From Bettongia penicillata ogilbyi (taxonomy: Eukaryota > Chordata > Mammalia > Diprotodontia > Potoroidae): a DNA stretch of 64,000 nucleotides. Every line of letters starts with the position of its first letter. Within the stretch, counting starts at the first letter, position 1. The notes under the pieces were generated by a model that was given only the letters and a program-made list of their open reading frames with translations, did no database searches and was not told where the DNA came from. The DNA lies in contig JAJHZJ010000577.1 of the NCBI GenBank assembly GCA_023548195.1, positions 922,574 to 986,573 of the forward strand, written 5' to 3'. The translations under genes were made by a program, and so were the position numbers. Below, piece by piece: positions 1 to 11,505 of the stretch.

Positions 1-34
1 CCATTACAGTGAGGAAGAGGGAAGACAAAAAGAA

Positions 35-165
35 ATTTGCTATATTATATTATATAAAATAATTATATATCATATAATTATTATATTATGTATTGTATTA
101 TATTATATTATTATATATTATATGTTGTACATTATTATATTTTTTATTTAAAAGGAAGTTGTACA
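35..165. repeat. AT-rich low-complexity tract
   Basis: Nearly pure A/T built from TATTATATTA-type units with many short palindromes. Short open frames across it are chance. Confidence 0.8.
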
Positions 166-980
166 TAATAGATTTACAGTTCCATGTACAATCATCTTTT
201 TTATTATACCATGCTATGGAAATGCTTATTTTATTCCATAAATTAAAACAAAAATTAAAAAATAAAGTAAGTAACCCAGGATTAGTCATTTGCATGAAAC
301 TCTTTTTATTGGTAGAGACTGATTATTCAGTGTGCCAGGTATTCATGAGGAGCAGAATTGGTGAAAGTTTGAAAGAGAGATTTTAGTTATTTGGTGGGAA
401 AATTGTCAAGTCTTTGGAAATACAGCTTCTATATAGGTTTTTTCATGAAAGAATAATGATTAGGAGTGCCATTTGAAACTAAAAATTATTTTCCCTAGAC
501 TGACCATTTTTAGGAAGTGGATAGATATGATTCCATATCAGTAATCCTTCTCTAAGGAGAGTGGAGTGTCCAGCTTTGTGGCTCCAATCTCCGGCTTCCC
601 TTCTGACAGTAATCCAAATCTCTCTTTGGTTGAGTAGATTATATCTCATTGCGTGTCACATCTAAACAGTTGTATCTAATGTGGACACACAAAACAACAG
701 GGGCAACAAACACATGAACAATTATAAATTGCATAAATTATATAAATTATAACTCCCACATCATCATGTTAGAGACGTTTTCTTTTTTCTTTGATTTTTT
801 TTGGTTTATTCTGAATTTAATACATCTTAAATAAAAAAAGCATTTTAATAACTTACTATAGAATAGGAGGGAATTGTAGGTAGGACTATGAATTTCTATT
901 AGGTAGTGCTTACTTTTCTTTTTTAAGTATAGTTAAAATAGAAGAATATTCAAACTGGTGTAATTTCCCCAACCTTCTTT
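166..980. other. No gene recognised; ordinary AT-rich DNA
   Basis: No coding frame with splice sites and no recognisable repeat family was seen. The stretch around 720-750 repeats ATAAATTATA-type words. Confidence 0.5.
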
Positions 981-984
981 TGCC

Positions 985-1090
985 AATTAGACTGTAAGAT
1001 CCTTGAGGACAGTGATTGTTTTTGCTTTTCTGTTAATCCTCGATGCCTAGTACAGTGACTGGAACATAGGAGCTTAAATGTTTATAGACT
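985..1090 (+). mobile_element. L2 LINE 3'-end relic
   Basis: Shows the conserved L2 3' end in order: ACTGTAAGATCCTTGAGGAC, then GATGCCTAGTACAGTGACTG, then GGAACATAGGAGCTTAAATG. Confidence 0.7.
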
Positions 1091-2040
1091 TGACATGGAA
1101 ATGTCTCTATCCCAAGGTAACATTTATAAGAATCTTTGAAAAGGAAAATGTTACCTCACATTGTCTTGCAGTAAGAGATGTGCCCAAGGGAGTGTGTGTA
1201 TGGAAAACAGACACTATGACAGTTTGAATATTTTTCTATATAAGCTATAAATGTTTAATTAATTCAAATGCCAAATTAATAAAGTTAAAGTTAATGTTAA
1301 ATTAATAAAAATTGTTTCTGACAGATTTGTGCCTAAAATAGAGTATGGCATTTTTTCTTTGTCATGTGTCTTTTTACAGGTGAAGAAACTGGAGCTTAGA
1401 GAATATAAATTACTTGCCTAAAATTACATATTATTTATATAAACAGAAATAGATAAGAATTTGTCTGCAGACTTCAATCTCAATGCTCTTTCCACTGTTA
1501 CATATCTCTCATTTCTTATAAACCATTACATATTTATATTTTATTTCCATATCACCTTCATTCCTGAATTCCTCCCCCATTCCCTATATAGTGAGTCATT
1601 CTTCATAAGAAAAAAGGAAAGAGGAGGATAAAAGAATTTGTCAAAGCCAACCTAAACAATATCAACCAAATCTGATAGTATATTCAGCATTCTCTCTCCA
1701 TATTATCTTACCTCTAGAGAGAAGAGAAAGATACATACTTTCTCAACTCTTTCTTGGAATGAATCTTGAACATCACAATTACAAAGCATAATAAAAGAAG
1801 ACAAAAAAGTACATAAAATTCAGTCTCTTTTCTTTTTTTCTTTTTTTGTAACTACTCTATTTTGCTTCACACAGTCTACTTTTGGTTTATATGTATTTTT
1901 GTGTCAGGTCATATGGCATAAGCCCTACCCTATAAGAACCTTTAAATTTGCTATAGCTGGCTAGCTCCTGTTAACACCCTAGTAGTGGGTGCTACTTAGC
2001 ATGGCAATGACTATCTTTAATTCTTGCCAACACTATCCTA
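1091..2040. other. No gene recognised; intergenic AT-rich DNA
   Basis: 1375-1500 resembles a very decayed MIR-type SINE on the plus strand (GAAACTGGAGCTTAGAGAAT followed by an AAATTACTTGCC-like tract). Nothing else can be named. Confidence 0.4.
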
Positions 2041-2044
2041 AATT

Positions 2045-2470
2045 TCCTCTTTCTATCGCAGCTACCATAATTTCCTCAATCACCCAACCTTGAAAAGTTG
2101 AAGTCATTCTAAATATCCCTTGTCCAATCAGTCCGTAGTTCCTGTTTATCTTTTCCTCCCCCATCGTGCCTCTTTAGTTCCTCCTTTTCCCTTCCCACAC
2201 CTACCAATTTAATTCAGGCTTGTATCATTTCACGCCTGGGCTACTGCAATAACCTCTTAACTGATTTCCCTGCCTGTAAGATTTCCCTCTTTTTATCCAT
2301 AGATTTATCTTCTTAAAACATCAATTTCACCATGTTTAGTTCAAATGCTTTAGCCAATCCCCATCATCTATTGGACAAACCTTAAAGTCCTTATCTGTGT
2401 ATTCAAGGACCTGCATAATGTGTCCCCAATTTTCCATTCCAATCTTATTTCTCACTCCTCTCAAACATAA
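2045..2470. mobile_element. Ancient LINE relic, probably CR1/L2 superfamily
   Basis: Contains the order of words seen in an old, widespread mammalian LINE segment: GGGCTACTGCAATAACCTCT, TGATTTCCCTGCCTGTAAGA, ACATCAATTTCACCATGTTT, CCAATCCCCATCATCTATTG and AAAGTCCTTATCTGTGTATT. The family is assigned from memory and the exact subfamily is uncertain. Confidence 0.45.
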
Positions 2471-2569
2471 ATCTTGTGATCCAAAAGACCATACCCTGAA
2501 CACACATTAAGGATCTTTATTGATGCCATGCTCTCCATTACCCCAGCTTACAATGCTCATCAGATACCA

Positions 2570-2850
2570 TCATCATCCTTAAAGCTAACATTTATACAGT
2601 ACCTATTGTGTGTCAGACACTGTGCAAAGTGCTTTAAAAAATATCATCTTATTTGAACCTTACAGCAACCTTCAGATGTAGATGCTATTATTATCCTCAT
2701 TTTACATTTGAGGAAACTGAGACAAACAGAAGTTAAGTGACTTGTTCAAGGCCACATAGCTGGCAAGTATAGGAGGTCGAATTTGAATTCAGATCTTCCT
2801 GACTTTAGGTTCAAGGCTCTATCCACATCCATTTAGCTACCTCTATCAAA
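2570..2850 (-). mobile_element. MIR/MAR1-type CORE-SINE
   Basis: Read on the plus strand it is the reverse of the SINE: ACAGTACCTATTGTGTGTCA, then TTGAGGAAACTGAGACAAAC, then AAGTGACTTGTTCAAGGCCA, then GATCTTCCTGACTTTAGGTT and CTCTATCCACATCCATTTAG (tRNA-related head). It looks near full length. Confidence 0.75.
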
Positions 2851-2954
2851 TTTTATTTTTCCTATCCTTCAAGGCAGTCAATTTCATCTCATCCATGCAA
2901 CCTTCTGTAATGGTAAATTAAATAAAAAGATCTTTCCCACTGATATTATTTCCT

Positions 2955-3420
2955 ATTAATATAGACCTGCCTAGGAGGTCACATGGAGCTTGTGGTGGGA
3001 GGTGTTTGCTGAATGGATGGAACAGGAAAAGGCGGAGCTAGAGAAGAGCTGAGAGAAAATTAGTGATTGAGCACTCAGAGCTAGGAGGGATGCAGGCTAA
3101 TGTGAGTGAAAGAGCTTGTTGTGATTTTGTTTAAGTGAGCCTGCTTGTGATTTGTTTAATGGAGCTGGTTTGTGGGAAACCTAGCAGGGGGAAGGTTTGG
3201 GGTTGGTGTTCTTCTCTGCACTGTTATTGTGTATAGATTTTTGTTACTATGATGGATTTGACTTTCTGGTGTTTGAATGTATGTTTTGGCTCTATCTTCC
3301 AGGTGGAGAGTCTGTGGTATTTCGCAATTCAGAATTGCACCCGGATATTCATGGCTGCTGGAGGTGCTATGAATGTCACATTGGCGCTACACCTTCCTAA
3401 ATTACCCTTGCTCAGGGCTA
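2955..3420 (+). repeat. Unclassified, probably repeat-derived segment
   Basis: A relatively GC-rich block (for example AGGAAAAGGCGGAGCTAGAG, AACCTAGCAGGGGGAAGGTT, AATTGCACCCGGATATTCAT) that stands out from its AT-rich flanks. It looks like a 5' UTR or LTR of a retroelement, but I cannot name the family. Two short overlapping open frames (3197-3400, 3249-3497) show no known domain. Confidence 0.3.
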
Positions 3421-3799
3421 ACTCTTCCTCCTCTGAGCCCTCAAAACGTATGTCATTCATCACATACTATTTTGTCTTGTTGGTTCTTTCTTTATAGGTA
3501 TGTGCCTGATCTCAACCAGAATATGAACTTCTTGAGGACAAAGTATCCTGGCATACTGAAAATGTTTCAAAATTGCTTGTGGATTGATATTCCTGCAGCA
3601 TCTGGAATAGTGTTTTGTACGTTGAAGGCACTCAATTAGCATACTTACTCTTTTCTTGGTATCTTGACTTATAAACGGACTTGTGGATGATTCTCTAGGT
3701 TTGATGACTTTATTCAGACTTAAGGACCTAGGTTAGTTAGTAAAGCAGAATGCACACATACTCAGAGAGGGTTATATAAGCTTCAGGTAAAGACAGGGA

Positions 3800-4005
3800 A
3801 TAAGAAAGACTGTTGAATCAGTGAAACTGGATTCAAGTTCCAGTTCTGCTCCTATTAGCTATCTGACCTTGAACAAGACCCCTCTCCTTTCTGAGAATTC
3901 AGTTTGTTCATCCATGAAATGGAAGTGATGATATTTGTACTATCTGTTCTGAGTTCATCTTGAAACATTATAAGTGGGAATTATGATTATCATTTTTGTG
4001 TGTAG
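3800..4005 (+). mobile_element. MIR-type SINE relic
   Basis: GATTCAAGTTCCAGTTCTGC, TTAGCTATCTGACCTTGAAC, TTCAGTTTGTTCATCCATGA and AAATGGAAGTGATGATATTT follow the MIR order on the plus strand. Confidence 0.65.
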
Positions 4006-4104
4006 GTAGATATTGCATCAAATGTGGAGAAAACAACTTGAAAATTAACTTACAGAAACACAGTGCCCTGGTACCATAATATGTTAGACTTTATCACTTT
4101 TGTC

Positions 4105-4345
4105 CTTGTTCTTCTGTAATGTCTGATTCTTTGTGACCCATTTGGGGTTTTCTTGGCAAAGATACTGGAGTGGTTTGCCATTTCCTTCTGCAACTCATTT
4201 TATAGATGAGGCAACTGAGGCAAATAAAGTTAAGTGATTTGCCAGGTACTGTCTGAAGCCAGATTTGAACTCAAGAAGATGAGTCTTTCAGACTTCGGGG
4301 TCAGCATTCTATTTACTTCACCACCTAGCTGCTGTCCCTTTTATC
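4105..4345 (-). mobile_element. Marsupial tRNA-derived SINE
   Basis: Reverse orientation. The order is TTCTTTGTGACCCATTTGGG, GTTTTCTTGGCAAAGATACT, GGAGTGGTTTGCCATTTCCT, GAGGCAACTGAGGCAAATAA, then CATTCTATTTACTTCACCAC CTAGCTGC. This is the abundant marsupial SINE whose tail reads 'AACCCCAAATGGGGTCAC' on its own strand (WSINE/MAR-like; subfamily not determined). Confidence 0.85.
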
Positions 4346-5024
4346 ATTTTAAGTCACTTAATTTATTTCCCAGAATTTTTCTCTTTGGACTCTGGAGCTA
4401 CATCTCCTACTTTCAACTATTTCCCTTGCATCTTTTTTCATGCCACTAGGGATGGCCCAATATGTTTTAAAAAGATTCTTGCCTCCACTAGTCTCGTTGA
4501 CACTTTGTGTTGATACAAAGATGCCCAGAAAGGTTGCAGATATGAAAGACATTCAATTGTTGCATGAATAGAAATGCAAACATCTATAGACAGAAAACTC
4601 TCAAATAAGGCCCATATTTGGCTAAAGAAAGTTTAACCAAAGAGGAATCTAAGCAATGGAAATTGAAAGCACGATCATTTGCAAAATCCTAGCAGAGGGT
4701 TTGCTTATCATTCCTCTCCCCCAATGGCTTCAACCTGCAATGATCTCTCATCAAAAGGCCTATGCTTCAGGCTGGGAAAGAAAGGGCCTAATTGTTAAGA
4801 GACCCATGAGACAAAAGAGCTCCAGGCCTTCCTAATTAGGGACAGAGAGTCTTTCTTCTAGGTCACCCATTTCAATCTGGTCAAGGTTAAGAACTAAGCA
4901 CCACCTCTGGGCTAGTTGGTGGCCTTTGTGAAACAAGTGAATGATTCAAGTGCAGAAATCCCAATCACAACTGCCTATTGCTGTTTCTATGATATCAATT
5001 AAAGGGGTGTGGAAAGAGATTGCA

Positions 5025-5215
5025 CCATCATAGCGTATGCTTCAAGAGGACTTGGAACTTTTTCAAAGCACTTTCACATATTCTGTTTTCAGATGAGCCT
5101 CACAGTACAGCAAGTATTTTATTATCCCCATTTTACAGACATCAAGAGGTCAAATAACATGCCTGGTTGGAGAAAGGATGCTTTCTCGAACATAACAAGA
5201 GTGCTTGCAGGACAG
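5025..5215 (-). mobile_element. Decayed MIR-like SINE
   Basis: TATTATCCCCATTTTACAGA followed by CATCAAGAGGTCAAATAACA matches the reversed MIR core; the flanks are too diverged to place its ends. Confidence 0.5.
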
Positions 5216-5416
5216 TAGTGGAAGTATATTTTTATCATGTGTCCCATGTTTAAATGAGAATTCAGTGTCTAGTTAAAGGATCTGCTTTTGAAGAAATCAA
5301 GTGTCAAAGTATTACTTCCTACACTCTGTAGAGAGGTGGTGGACAATAGGTATGGACTGAGGCACGCATTGCTGGCCTAAGTTAATGTACTGATTTTCCC
5401 AAAGGGAAAGTTCTAG

Positions 5417-5417
<1 letters not shown>

Positions 5418-5461
<44 letters not shown>
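5418..5461. repeat. (TG)n microsatellite
   Basis: About 22 uninterrupted TG dinucleotides. The His-Thr-rich minus-strand frame through it is an artefact. Confidence 0.95.
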
Positions 5462-5462
<1 letters not shown>

Positions 5463-5544
5463 ATTTGAGTAATTATTGGGAATTTACAGTATGGTCTAAA
5501 AAAGACCATCAATAAAACATTTAAAAATGGAATAATCTACTATT

Positions 5545-5690
5545 CTTTCACTCAATTATTTATTCATATGATAGATGAACATTAACTGCCAACTATTTTC
5601 CAAGGACTGTGCTAATCATTGAGAGAGATTCAAAGACTAAATAGCAAATGAGTCCTTCCCTCAATGGACCTTGCATCATCAAAGAGAGCC
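5545..5690 (-). mobile_element. L2-like LINE relic
   Basis: TATTTATTCATATGATAGAT ... TTCCAAGGACTGTGCTAATC ... CCTTCCCTCAATGGACCTTG is the reversed old L2-type 3' region (tail, 'caggcactgtgcta', 'ctgccctcaaggagct'). Confidence 0.5.
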
Positions 5691-6419
5691 TTTGGCCCAG
5701 ATAAGATTCCACTATTGTACTCTAAACATGCATTTAAAATGAAACAGGTAGAACAGAGCTAGCAAAAGCTTTCTTTTTTTTTCTGACATGTTCTGTGTTA
5801 TTCCTACTTATTGGTGGTCCAAAGGAAAACTTGTAGACCCCACAGAGAGCAAAGACTATAACAGTTATATTCATATATATGAAAATTCTTACATATAACA
5901 GAATTCTGTTTTATGATGGAGCTAATCTCCCATGGGATCAGATACTATATACTAAAGGTGCTATTCCATAATTGGTGTATAGAGAGCCATGGAGGGATAG
6001 GAGTGGAGTGGGGAATCAATAATGAATAGAACCCTACCAAAAGCCCTTACATTAGCTTTGTGCTTAAGTGTCTGGAGTTCCCCGGAACTTTTCGACATCA
6101 CCAGTACAGCTAGCTAAAATTAATCCAACCATCTGTGACATTCTTAGAACTGCCAGAAAGATGCTACATCTCCTGACTAAGGGGAATTTTGTGATCCAGT
6201 GACTGCTAAGTAGTGTGTGTTCACTTTTTTAGAGTCTGCTTCTCTGTCTCTGAAGGAGGACTTGGAACACAAGTGCTGTCATGTAATGAGAAAGAGCAAT
6301 CGAAGGCCAGAATCGTACAAGATTCAAATCACACTCGTCGTCAGGGCTTTTCAGCATGGGAATTTGCAGCATCTGGCAAGTGCTGGTGTGTTTTCCAAGG
6401 TAGTGGTGGAGTACTATGG

Positions 6420-6460
6420 GGGTTTGTGTGTGTATGTGCGCGCGCACGTGTGTGTGTTTT
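6420..6460. repeat. Imperfect (GT/GC)n tract
   Basis: GTGTGTGTATGTGCGCGCGC then ACGTGTGTGTG: alternating purine-pyrimidine, with a CpG-containing GCGCGCGC core unusual in this AT-rich DNA. Confidence 0.85.
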
Positions 6461-6884
6461 GCTTTGTTAGGAGACATCTTGTCACCTCCTCAAGAGTCTT
6501 GCTACATTTGTAATCCTAATGAAAACATTTGGCACTTGTGTAAAATCATTTGTGCCTATAATTGATCTTTAGGTTGTTTGCAAACACGCTAACGTTGGTG
6601 TACTCTGGCGCTTAGGGGCACCCAACAAGGCAAGGGGCCTTGAGTTCCCATGGATCCAAGTTCATCTAATGTAGGGCTACAAACATTGACTCCTGGCCCT
6701 TTCCAACTCCAAAACAATTCCAGGGAAATCACTAAAAGAAAGATTAGGTATAATGTCACTCCAAAATATGTATAGCAGGTTTCCTTCTAGAAAAAAATAC
6801 TCAATAAATAATATAGGTGTGGGTATAGAGTAGCTGCTGTTTTGTTTGGTTTTTTCCTCCACCACCCAAACTGTACATAACACA

Positions 6885-7140
6885 AAGGACTCTAATCTTC
6901 TCAATTTACACATAAGGAAACCGAGACCTGGAGAGTGATTTGCCCTAACTCACTAAGTGGCATGTGACAGAGATAGCATTTGAACTCAGATCCTTTGATC
7001 ACAAATCAAACATTTTTAATACATCTCTTCATGTGTGTCTGCTTTGGGATATGTGGGAGTAGCTATTTGAAAACACTAAGTTAAAACCAAAATCAGCTGA
7101 TATTTAACAAAATTTCTTGGATAGAAACATGTTAAAGGAC
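6885..7140 (-). repeat. Copy 1 of a locally duplicated block (contains a MIR core)
   Basis: Contains a reversed MIR core (GGAAACCGAGACCTGGAGAG) followed by ATACATCTCTTCATGTGTGT, CTGCTTTGGGATATGTGGGA, AGCTATTTGAAAACACTAAG and AATTTCTTGGATAGAAACAT. The same non-MIR sequence follows the MIR core at 8315-8560. Confidence 0.7.
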
Positions 7141-7419
7141 AACATGTACAATAAATAACACAAAAAATTGAAAATAGGCTATTACTGTCCTTGAAGGTAA
7201 AAGTCCCTTGTGAAACTCCAGGACAGATATTTCACATTCACTGTAGGAGACCTACTGAGTCAGATTCAAGGGCCAGATACAAGGGCGAGATTCCCTGGCC
7301 AGCTTGGCCATGGCTTTCTTTTATCCATTAAGCACAGGCAGTGAGGCTTTAGCTCTGAGAATACTGCTATAGGAATCTCCTTCCCAAGCTCATGGGATTC
7401 ATCCATGAGCTTATCAACA

Positions 7420-7650
7420 GGGCTAGTTGTGGTTTAGTCATACCTGACTCTTTATGACACCATTGACCCTACTATCCATAGTGTCTTCTTGGTAAATGAT
7501 ACTGGAATGGTTTGCCACTTCCTTCTCCAGAGGTTAAGGGACTTGTCCAGGATCACATAGCCAGTAAGTGTATGAGGAAAATTTGAACTCCGATCTTCTT
7601 GACTCCAGGCCATATCCACTCTATCCACTGAGCCATCTATCTGCCTACCA
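7420..7650 (-). mobile_element. Marsupial tRNA-derived SINE
   Basis: Reverse copy: ACCTGACTCTTTATGACACC, GTGTCTTCTTGGTAAATGAT, ACTGGAATGGTTTGCCACTT, CTTCTTGACTCCAGGCCATA, TCCACTCTATCCACTGAGCC. It lies between the two halves of the local duplication and is younger-looking than the MIR pieces. Confidence 0.8.
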
Positions 7651-8314
7651 ACAAGGCTAGAAATGTCCATCACTGGTCAATGGACTTTGCTCAAGGAAAA
7701 GAATAAAGAATTCAAAGTCTAGTTCCAGGTTTTTCTAGATGAACGTGTGTCCCATTACTGTGTGCTCAAGATGCAAGCTTCTATTACAGGAGGTTGGGAA
7801 TTGATAAAGGAGAGAGTAACCTCCTCCACACTTTGCTGGTAGTCCAAGGAAGGAAAAACACACTTCCTAAAAAGGACGATCTTTTTTCAAAGCTCTTACA
7901 GCTCTATTATGTATGAACACGCAGCTTGACTACAATCCATCCTCCTGGCTCTCACAACCACTGAGTCACAGGGACTATAATGAGTATAGGCAGAGTCATA
8001 ATTACATCTAGCATTGAACAGCTTTTGATCAAGGAGAAAGCTGCCTGGGAGGTGAAATGTTCTAGGTCTAGTCCTGGAGTCCAGGAGGAAAGAGGGTTCA
8101 TCAAAGCACTATGTCCCTTAGGGAGTAGCCATACCGAATGACTAGCTCAATGGGAAGAACCCCTTTTGGACAAAATCTATACTCAATAAATCTGTCAAGT
8201 GGATTTGAGGACCTCCTGATCAGTTTCCCTGCTTAAACACTCCCTTATTTATTCACAATATCCTAGGATCATAGCAAGAAGTAACATAATAGTGTATCTA
8301 CTATAACACTCTCA

Positions 8315-8560
8315 GTTTATGTATGAGGAAACCGAGGCCCAGAGAGGTTAAATGACTTGTCCAAATTCACAAGATAGTATGTGACCAAGATAGGATTTGA
8401 ACTCACATCTTTTGATTCCAAATCCAGCACTATGAATACATCTCTTCACACGTGTCTGCTTTGGGATATGTAGTACCAACTATTTGAAAACATTATTTAG
8501 GTTAAGACACATATCACTTGCTATTCAATTAAATTCCTTGGATATAAATTGTCAAGTATT
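8315..8560 (-). repeat. Copy 2 of a locally duplicated block (contains a MIR core)
   Basis: GGAAACCGAGGCCCAGAGAG, ATACATCTCTTCACACGTGT, CTGCTTTGGGATATGTAGTA, CTATTTGAAAACATTATTTA and AATTCCTTGGATATAAATTG line up in the same order with the block at 6885-7140, at roughly 75-80% identity by eye. Confidence 0.7.
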
Positions 8561-8599
8561 GGATCTGTTTCTTTTATAGAGGAAGCATACATCTTCAGT

Positions 8600-8954
8600 G
8601 CGGGCACAACGAAGTCAGAATGAAATTGGCAGCAGTAGGTCACAAAAGGTTTTAGATAGGATGTTTTTTAATAATTTCAGGCACGGAAGGCAGAAAGGGA
8701 AAGAACTAGAAACTGTAGTCCATCAGTATTTATCTCCCTTAGCTTTCAGGCAACTCCACAGTGGGGGTGGACCTTTAGCTGGAATACTTGAAGTTTCAGG
8801 GTGGAAAGTTTCTATGATAGAAAATTCCAGGGGTGATATTTTTGGACATTACTGTTGACCCAAGGTAAGAATTTGTTTTGCCAGATTATGCAGCTAATTC
8901 TTTAGAGCTTAATTCTTTGCCTGTAAGTTTTAATATTAGTTTCTTCAAGGGAGA
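8600..8954. other. No gene recognised
   Basis: A plus-strand frame of 86 codons (8598-8858) shows no domain, signal or splice context and is judged chance. Confidence 0.4.
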
Positions 8955-9610
8955 GTGGTGTTGAGGTTTATGGGGTGTCAGAGACTCTGCTACATGAGAA
9001 AGGGGTTCAGAGTCAGAGACTCAGCCCACTCAGGGATGTCAAAAACTATTGTGGTTTCAGGTTGTGTTGTGGCAGTGCTGTCTCAAAGAAGTCAGAGTCA
9101 GACCACCTCTAATTCAAGTATAGGCATTTATTGGGGGATTGATGCCCCCTCAGAAGCAGGCTAGGTTTCGAAAGACAACACAGGGAAACTGTAATGATGC
9201 TGATAATACAATAGCAATTATGAATATTAAAAAGGTAGGAGGGGTTTATTAAGGGATTAGGTAATAAGGGAGGGATCCCTTCTATGGCTCAGTGGTCAAA
9301 CATCCTGGTGGTGCTGCTTTCTGTTTGGCTAGCTATTGTGGTCCTATCTCATCAAGATGGATAGCTAGGTAATATGGTCCTGTCTTGGGCTAAATGGATG
9401 ATGTGATTGTGGTTGAGTACAAGAACATACCTGTTCAAATACATGAATTGGATCTGTGGGCAGTGGCTAGCTAGTGACAGTGGCTATATTGAGTCTGGGA
9501 GCCTGAGGTGTGGTTAAAGCCAGACTGCATGGTTAAATCAGAACATGCCCGCTGTTCAGTAAGAAAGTTAGAATGTTGGGGCTGGGCAGCATCTTTATTA
9601 GGATTCATCA
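8955..9610 (-). mobile_element. Possible solitary LTR (endogenous retrovirus-like), antisense
   Basis: On the minus strand AATAAATGCCTATACTTGAA provides a poly(A)-like signal near 9125, followed by a tract ending GAGTCTCTGACACCCCATAA. That resembles the R/U5 end of an LTR, with 300-450 bp of possible U3 on the other side. No internal viral gene is present, the borders are not defined, and no target duplication was found. Confidence 0.3.
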
Positions 9611-10501
9611 GTGGCTGGTGAGAGAGGCAAAAAAACAAATAAAAATTTTTATATGTTTTTTCATTGGGAAAAAAAAAGAAAGTTTTAGAAGGAAAATCCC
9701 CGGTATAAGAGGCTCCTGAAAGCAGGAAGAAGGGGACGCCAATCAGAACGAGGGAACATGGCTAAGACATAGATAGCTTTGTCTAAGGGAGAAAAAAACA
9801 GATTTTAAAAATAGATTTTTCTGTTAAACAACAAATATCTTAGAGCTGGAAGAAGCTGGATGATGCCAAATGACCTTCACTCTTTATACCTTAACCATCT
9901 TAACCATGAGAAGAACCAATAATTCCACAAACTTTAATAAAAATTATTTTAGTTCCTATTTCAATCCCTATTTACTGTGAATATAGAGCAAAATCGGAAG
10001 TTAAGAAGCTTTCTTTTCTTCCATAACACCTGGGGCTATTATCTTCTTTACATCATCTTAGTTTCTAGAAAAAGTAGATGTGGACTTATGTGGTTTCTGC
10101 ATAGCATTCCTACTACTAAGTGTACTTCCAAATGAAGTACGGCCAACGAGTAGATTAGTTTGCACCGCAGCTATTGCTAGACTGGACCAGGAAGGTGTAT
10201 TGGGACTGTGAAACTTTGGATTTTAGCCAATCTTGGCATGGATTCTGGCTCCCAGGCTTCCCTTCTCATCTTCTGAAACTCACAAGATTGTAGCCATCTC
10301 CAGATTCCTTCACCTAGAGCTGCGGACACAATGGAGACAGAAGGAATTGTCATGAGCTCATAGGTTCATGACAGCTCCACGAGGAAAACACACAACTTGT
10401 CCTCCTTCTGTGCCAGCCAGGCTGAAAAAACTGAAACAAACTAAAAAACTTTAGCCAACTTTAGCTGACAAGTACCTTTGTAATGTATCTCAGTTCTGAT
10501 G

Positions 10502-10509
10502 CCATAGTC
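10502..10509. other. 8-bp target-site duplication, left copy (hAT)
   Basis: CCATAGTC, repeated exactly at 11506-11513. Confidence 0.85.
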
Positions 10510-10737
10510 CAGGGGTGGAGAAACTGTGGTCTTGAGGCCACATGTAGCTTCTAGGTCCTTTGGTGAGGTCCTTCGACTAAGACTAAGTTTTACAGAACAA
10601 ATACTTTTACTAAGAGGATTTGTTGGGGTGAAATCTGACACTTGAGGACCTTGTGTTGTGAAGCAACCTTATTTCCTGCAGCTTAATTTAGTTTCAGTTC
10701 AGATTGGTTCAGAAATGACATGGAGTCTCAAGTTTGA

Positions 10738-10794
10738 TACATATATATACATATATATTACAAGTATTTATATAATAATAATAATAATAAAGGT
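10738..10794. repeat. (TA)n/(TAA)n microsatellite
   Basis: ATATATATACATATATATTA followed by six ATA/TAA units. Confidence 0.85.
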
Positions 10795-11045
10795 CCCAAT
10801 CAGTAAGTGAACAATAATATAGGTTTCAATCAGTAAGTCCCAATGATAAATCACAATCATTAAATTTCAATAGTTATGTCATAATCAGTAAATCCCAATA
10901 GGTACATCACAATCAGTAAAAAATGTCAATAGGTATGTATGTCACAACTGGTAAATTTCAATAGGTATGTCACAATTAGTGTATCTCAATAGCTATGTCA
11001 TAATGAGTAAATGTCAATAGTTATGTCACCATCAGTAAGTCTCTA
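10795..11045. repeat. Minisatellite, about 28-bp unit
   Basis: Roughly nine diverged copies of a unit like 'GTCACAATCAGTAAATTTCA ATAGGTAT', each carrying CAGTAA and CAATAG words. Copies vary in length and are too old to count exactly by eye. Confidence 0.75.
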
Positions 11046-11505
11046 GTTATCCAATATTGTTACAATTGATCAGCACCAATGAGGGAATTATCTACCTCTG
11101 GATCACCTGGCTGTGGAGGCTAGTCAATCTCCAGAGTCCCAATGGGAAGGTCCTAGACTACAAGCCCATACCACAGGGGAGACTCTCAAAGATGGCTCAG
11201 GACTACCTGCCTTTTGTAGTTCCTTCTAACCAAGAAGGTATTTTACCAATTAAATGCATGATCAAGGAGCTGTTCTCAAAACATCCTTGAGAGCCTTTCT
11301 AAAGAGAAATGCTTGGTTCTGGGAGGGGCGACCAGCCGTTCCTGTGAGCAAATATCATAAACAGTCCTTCAACATCTGGTTAGGAATAAGGTTAGTTAGA
11401 GTCAGGTTGTGGACGTATTGAGTGAGATCAGAATGTCCTAATGAATTTAGCATCACAGACCTAGAGGGTCACATGTGGTCTTGAGGTCCCAGGTTCCCAC
11501 CCCTG

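Larger units (their letters stand above)
10510..11505. mobile_element. hAT-type DNA transposon relic (996 bp) with internal minisatellite
   Basis: The left end reads CAGGGGTGGAGAAACTGTGG and the right end TCCCAGGTTCCCACCCCTG, which are inverted repeats of each other and of the ends of the hairpin MITE at 52479-52681. Both ends also carry the 'GAGGCCACATGT' block. It is flanked by the 8-bp duplication CCATAGTC, the length expected for hAT. The left arm (to about 10640) is long and the right arm short (from about 11455). The 800 bp between do not look like transposase and include a tandem array (10795-11045). Confidence 0.8.

Noticed and set aside
10795..11045. CRISPR-like array
   Set aside because: Units are adjacent and diverged without unique spacers, inside a eukaryotic hAT element; it is a minisatellite.
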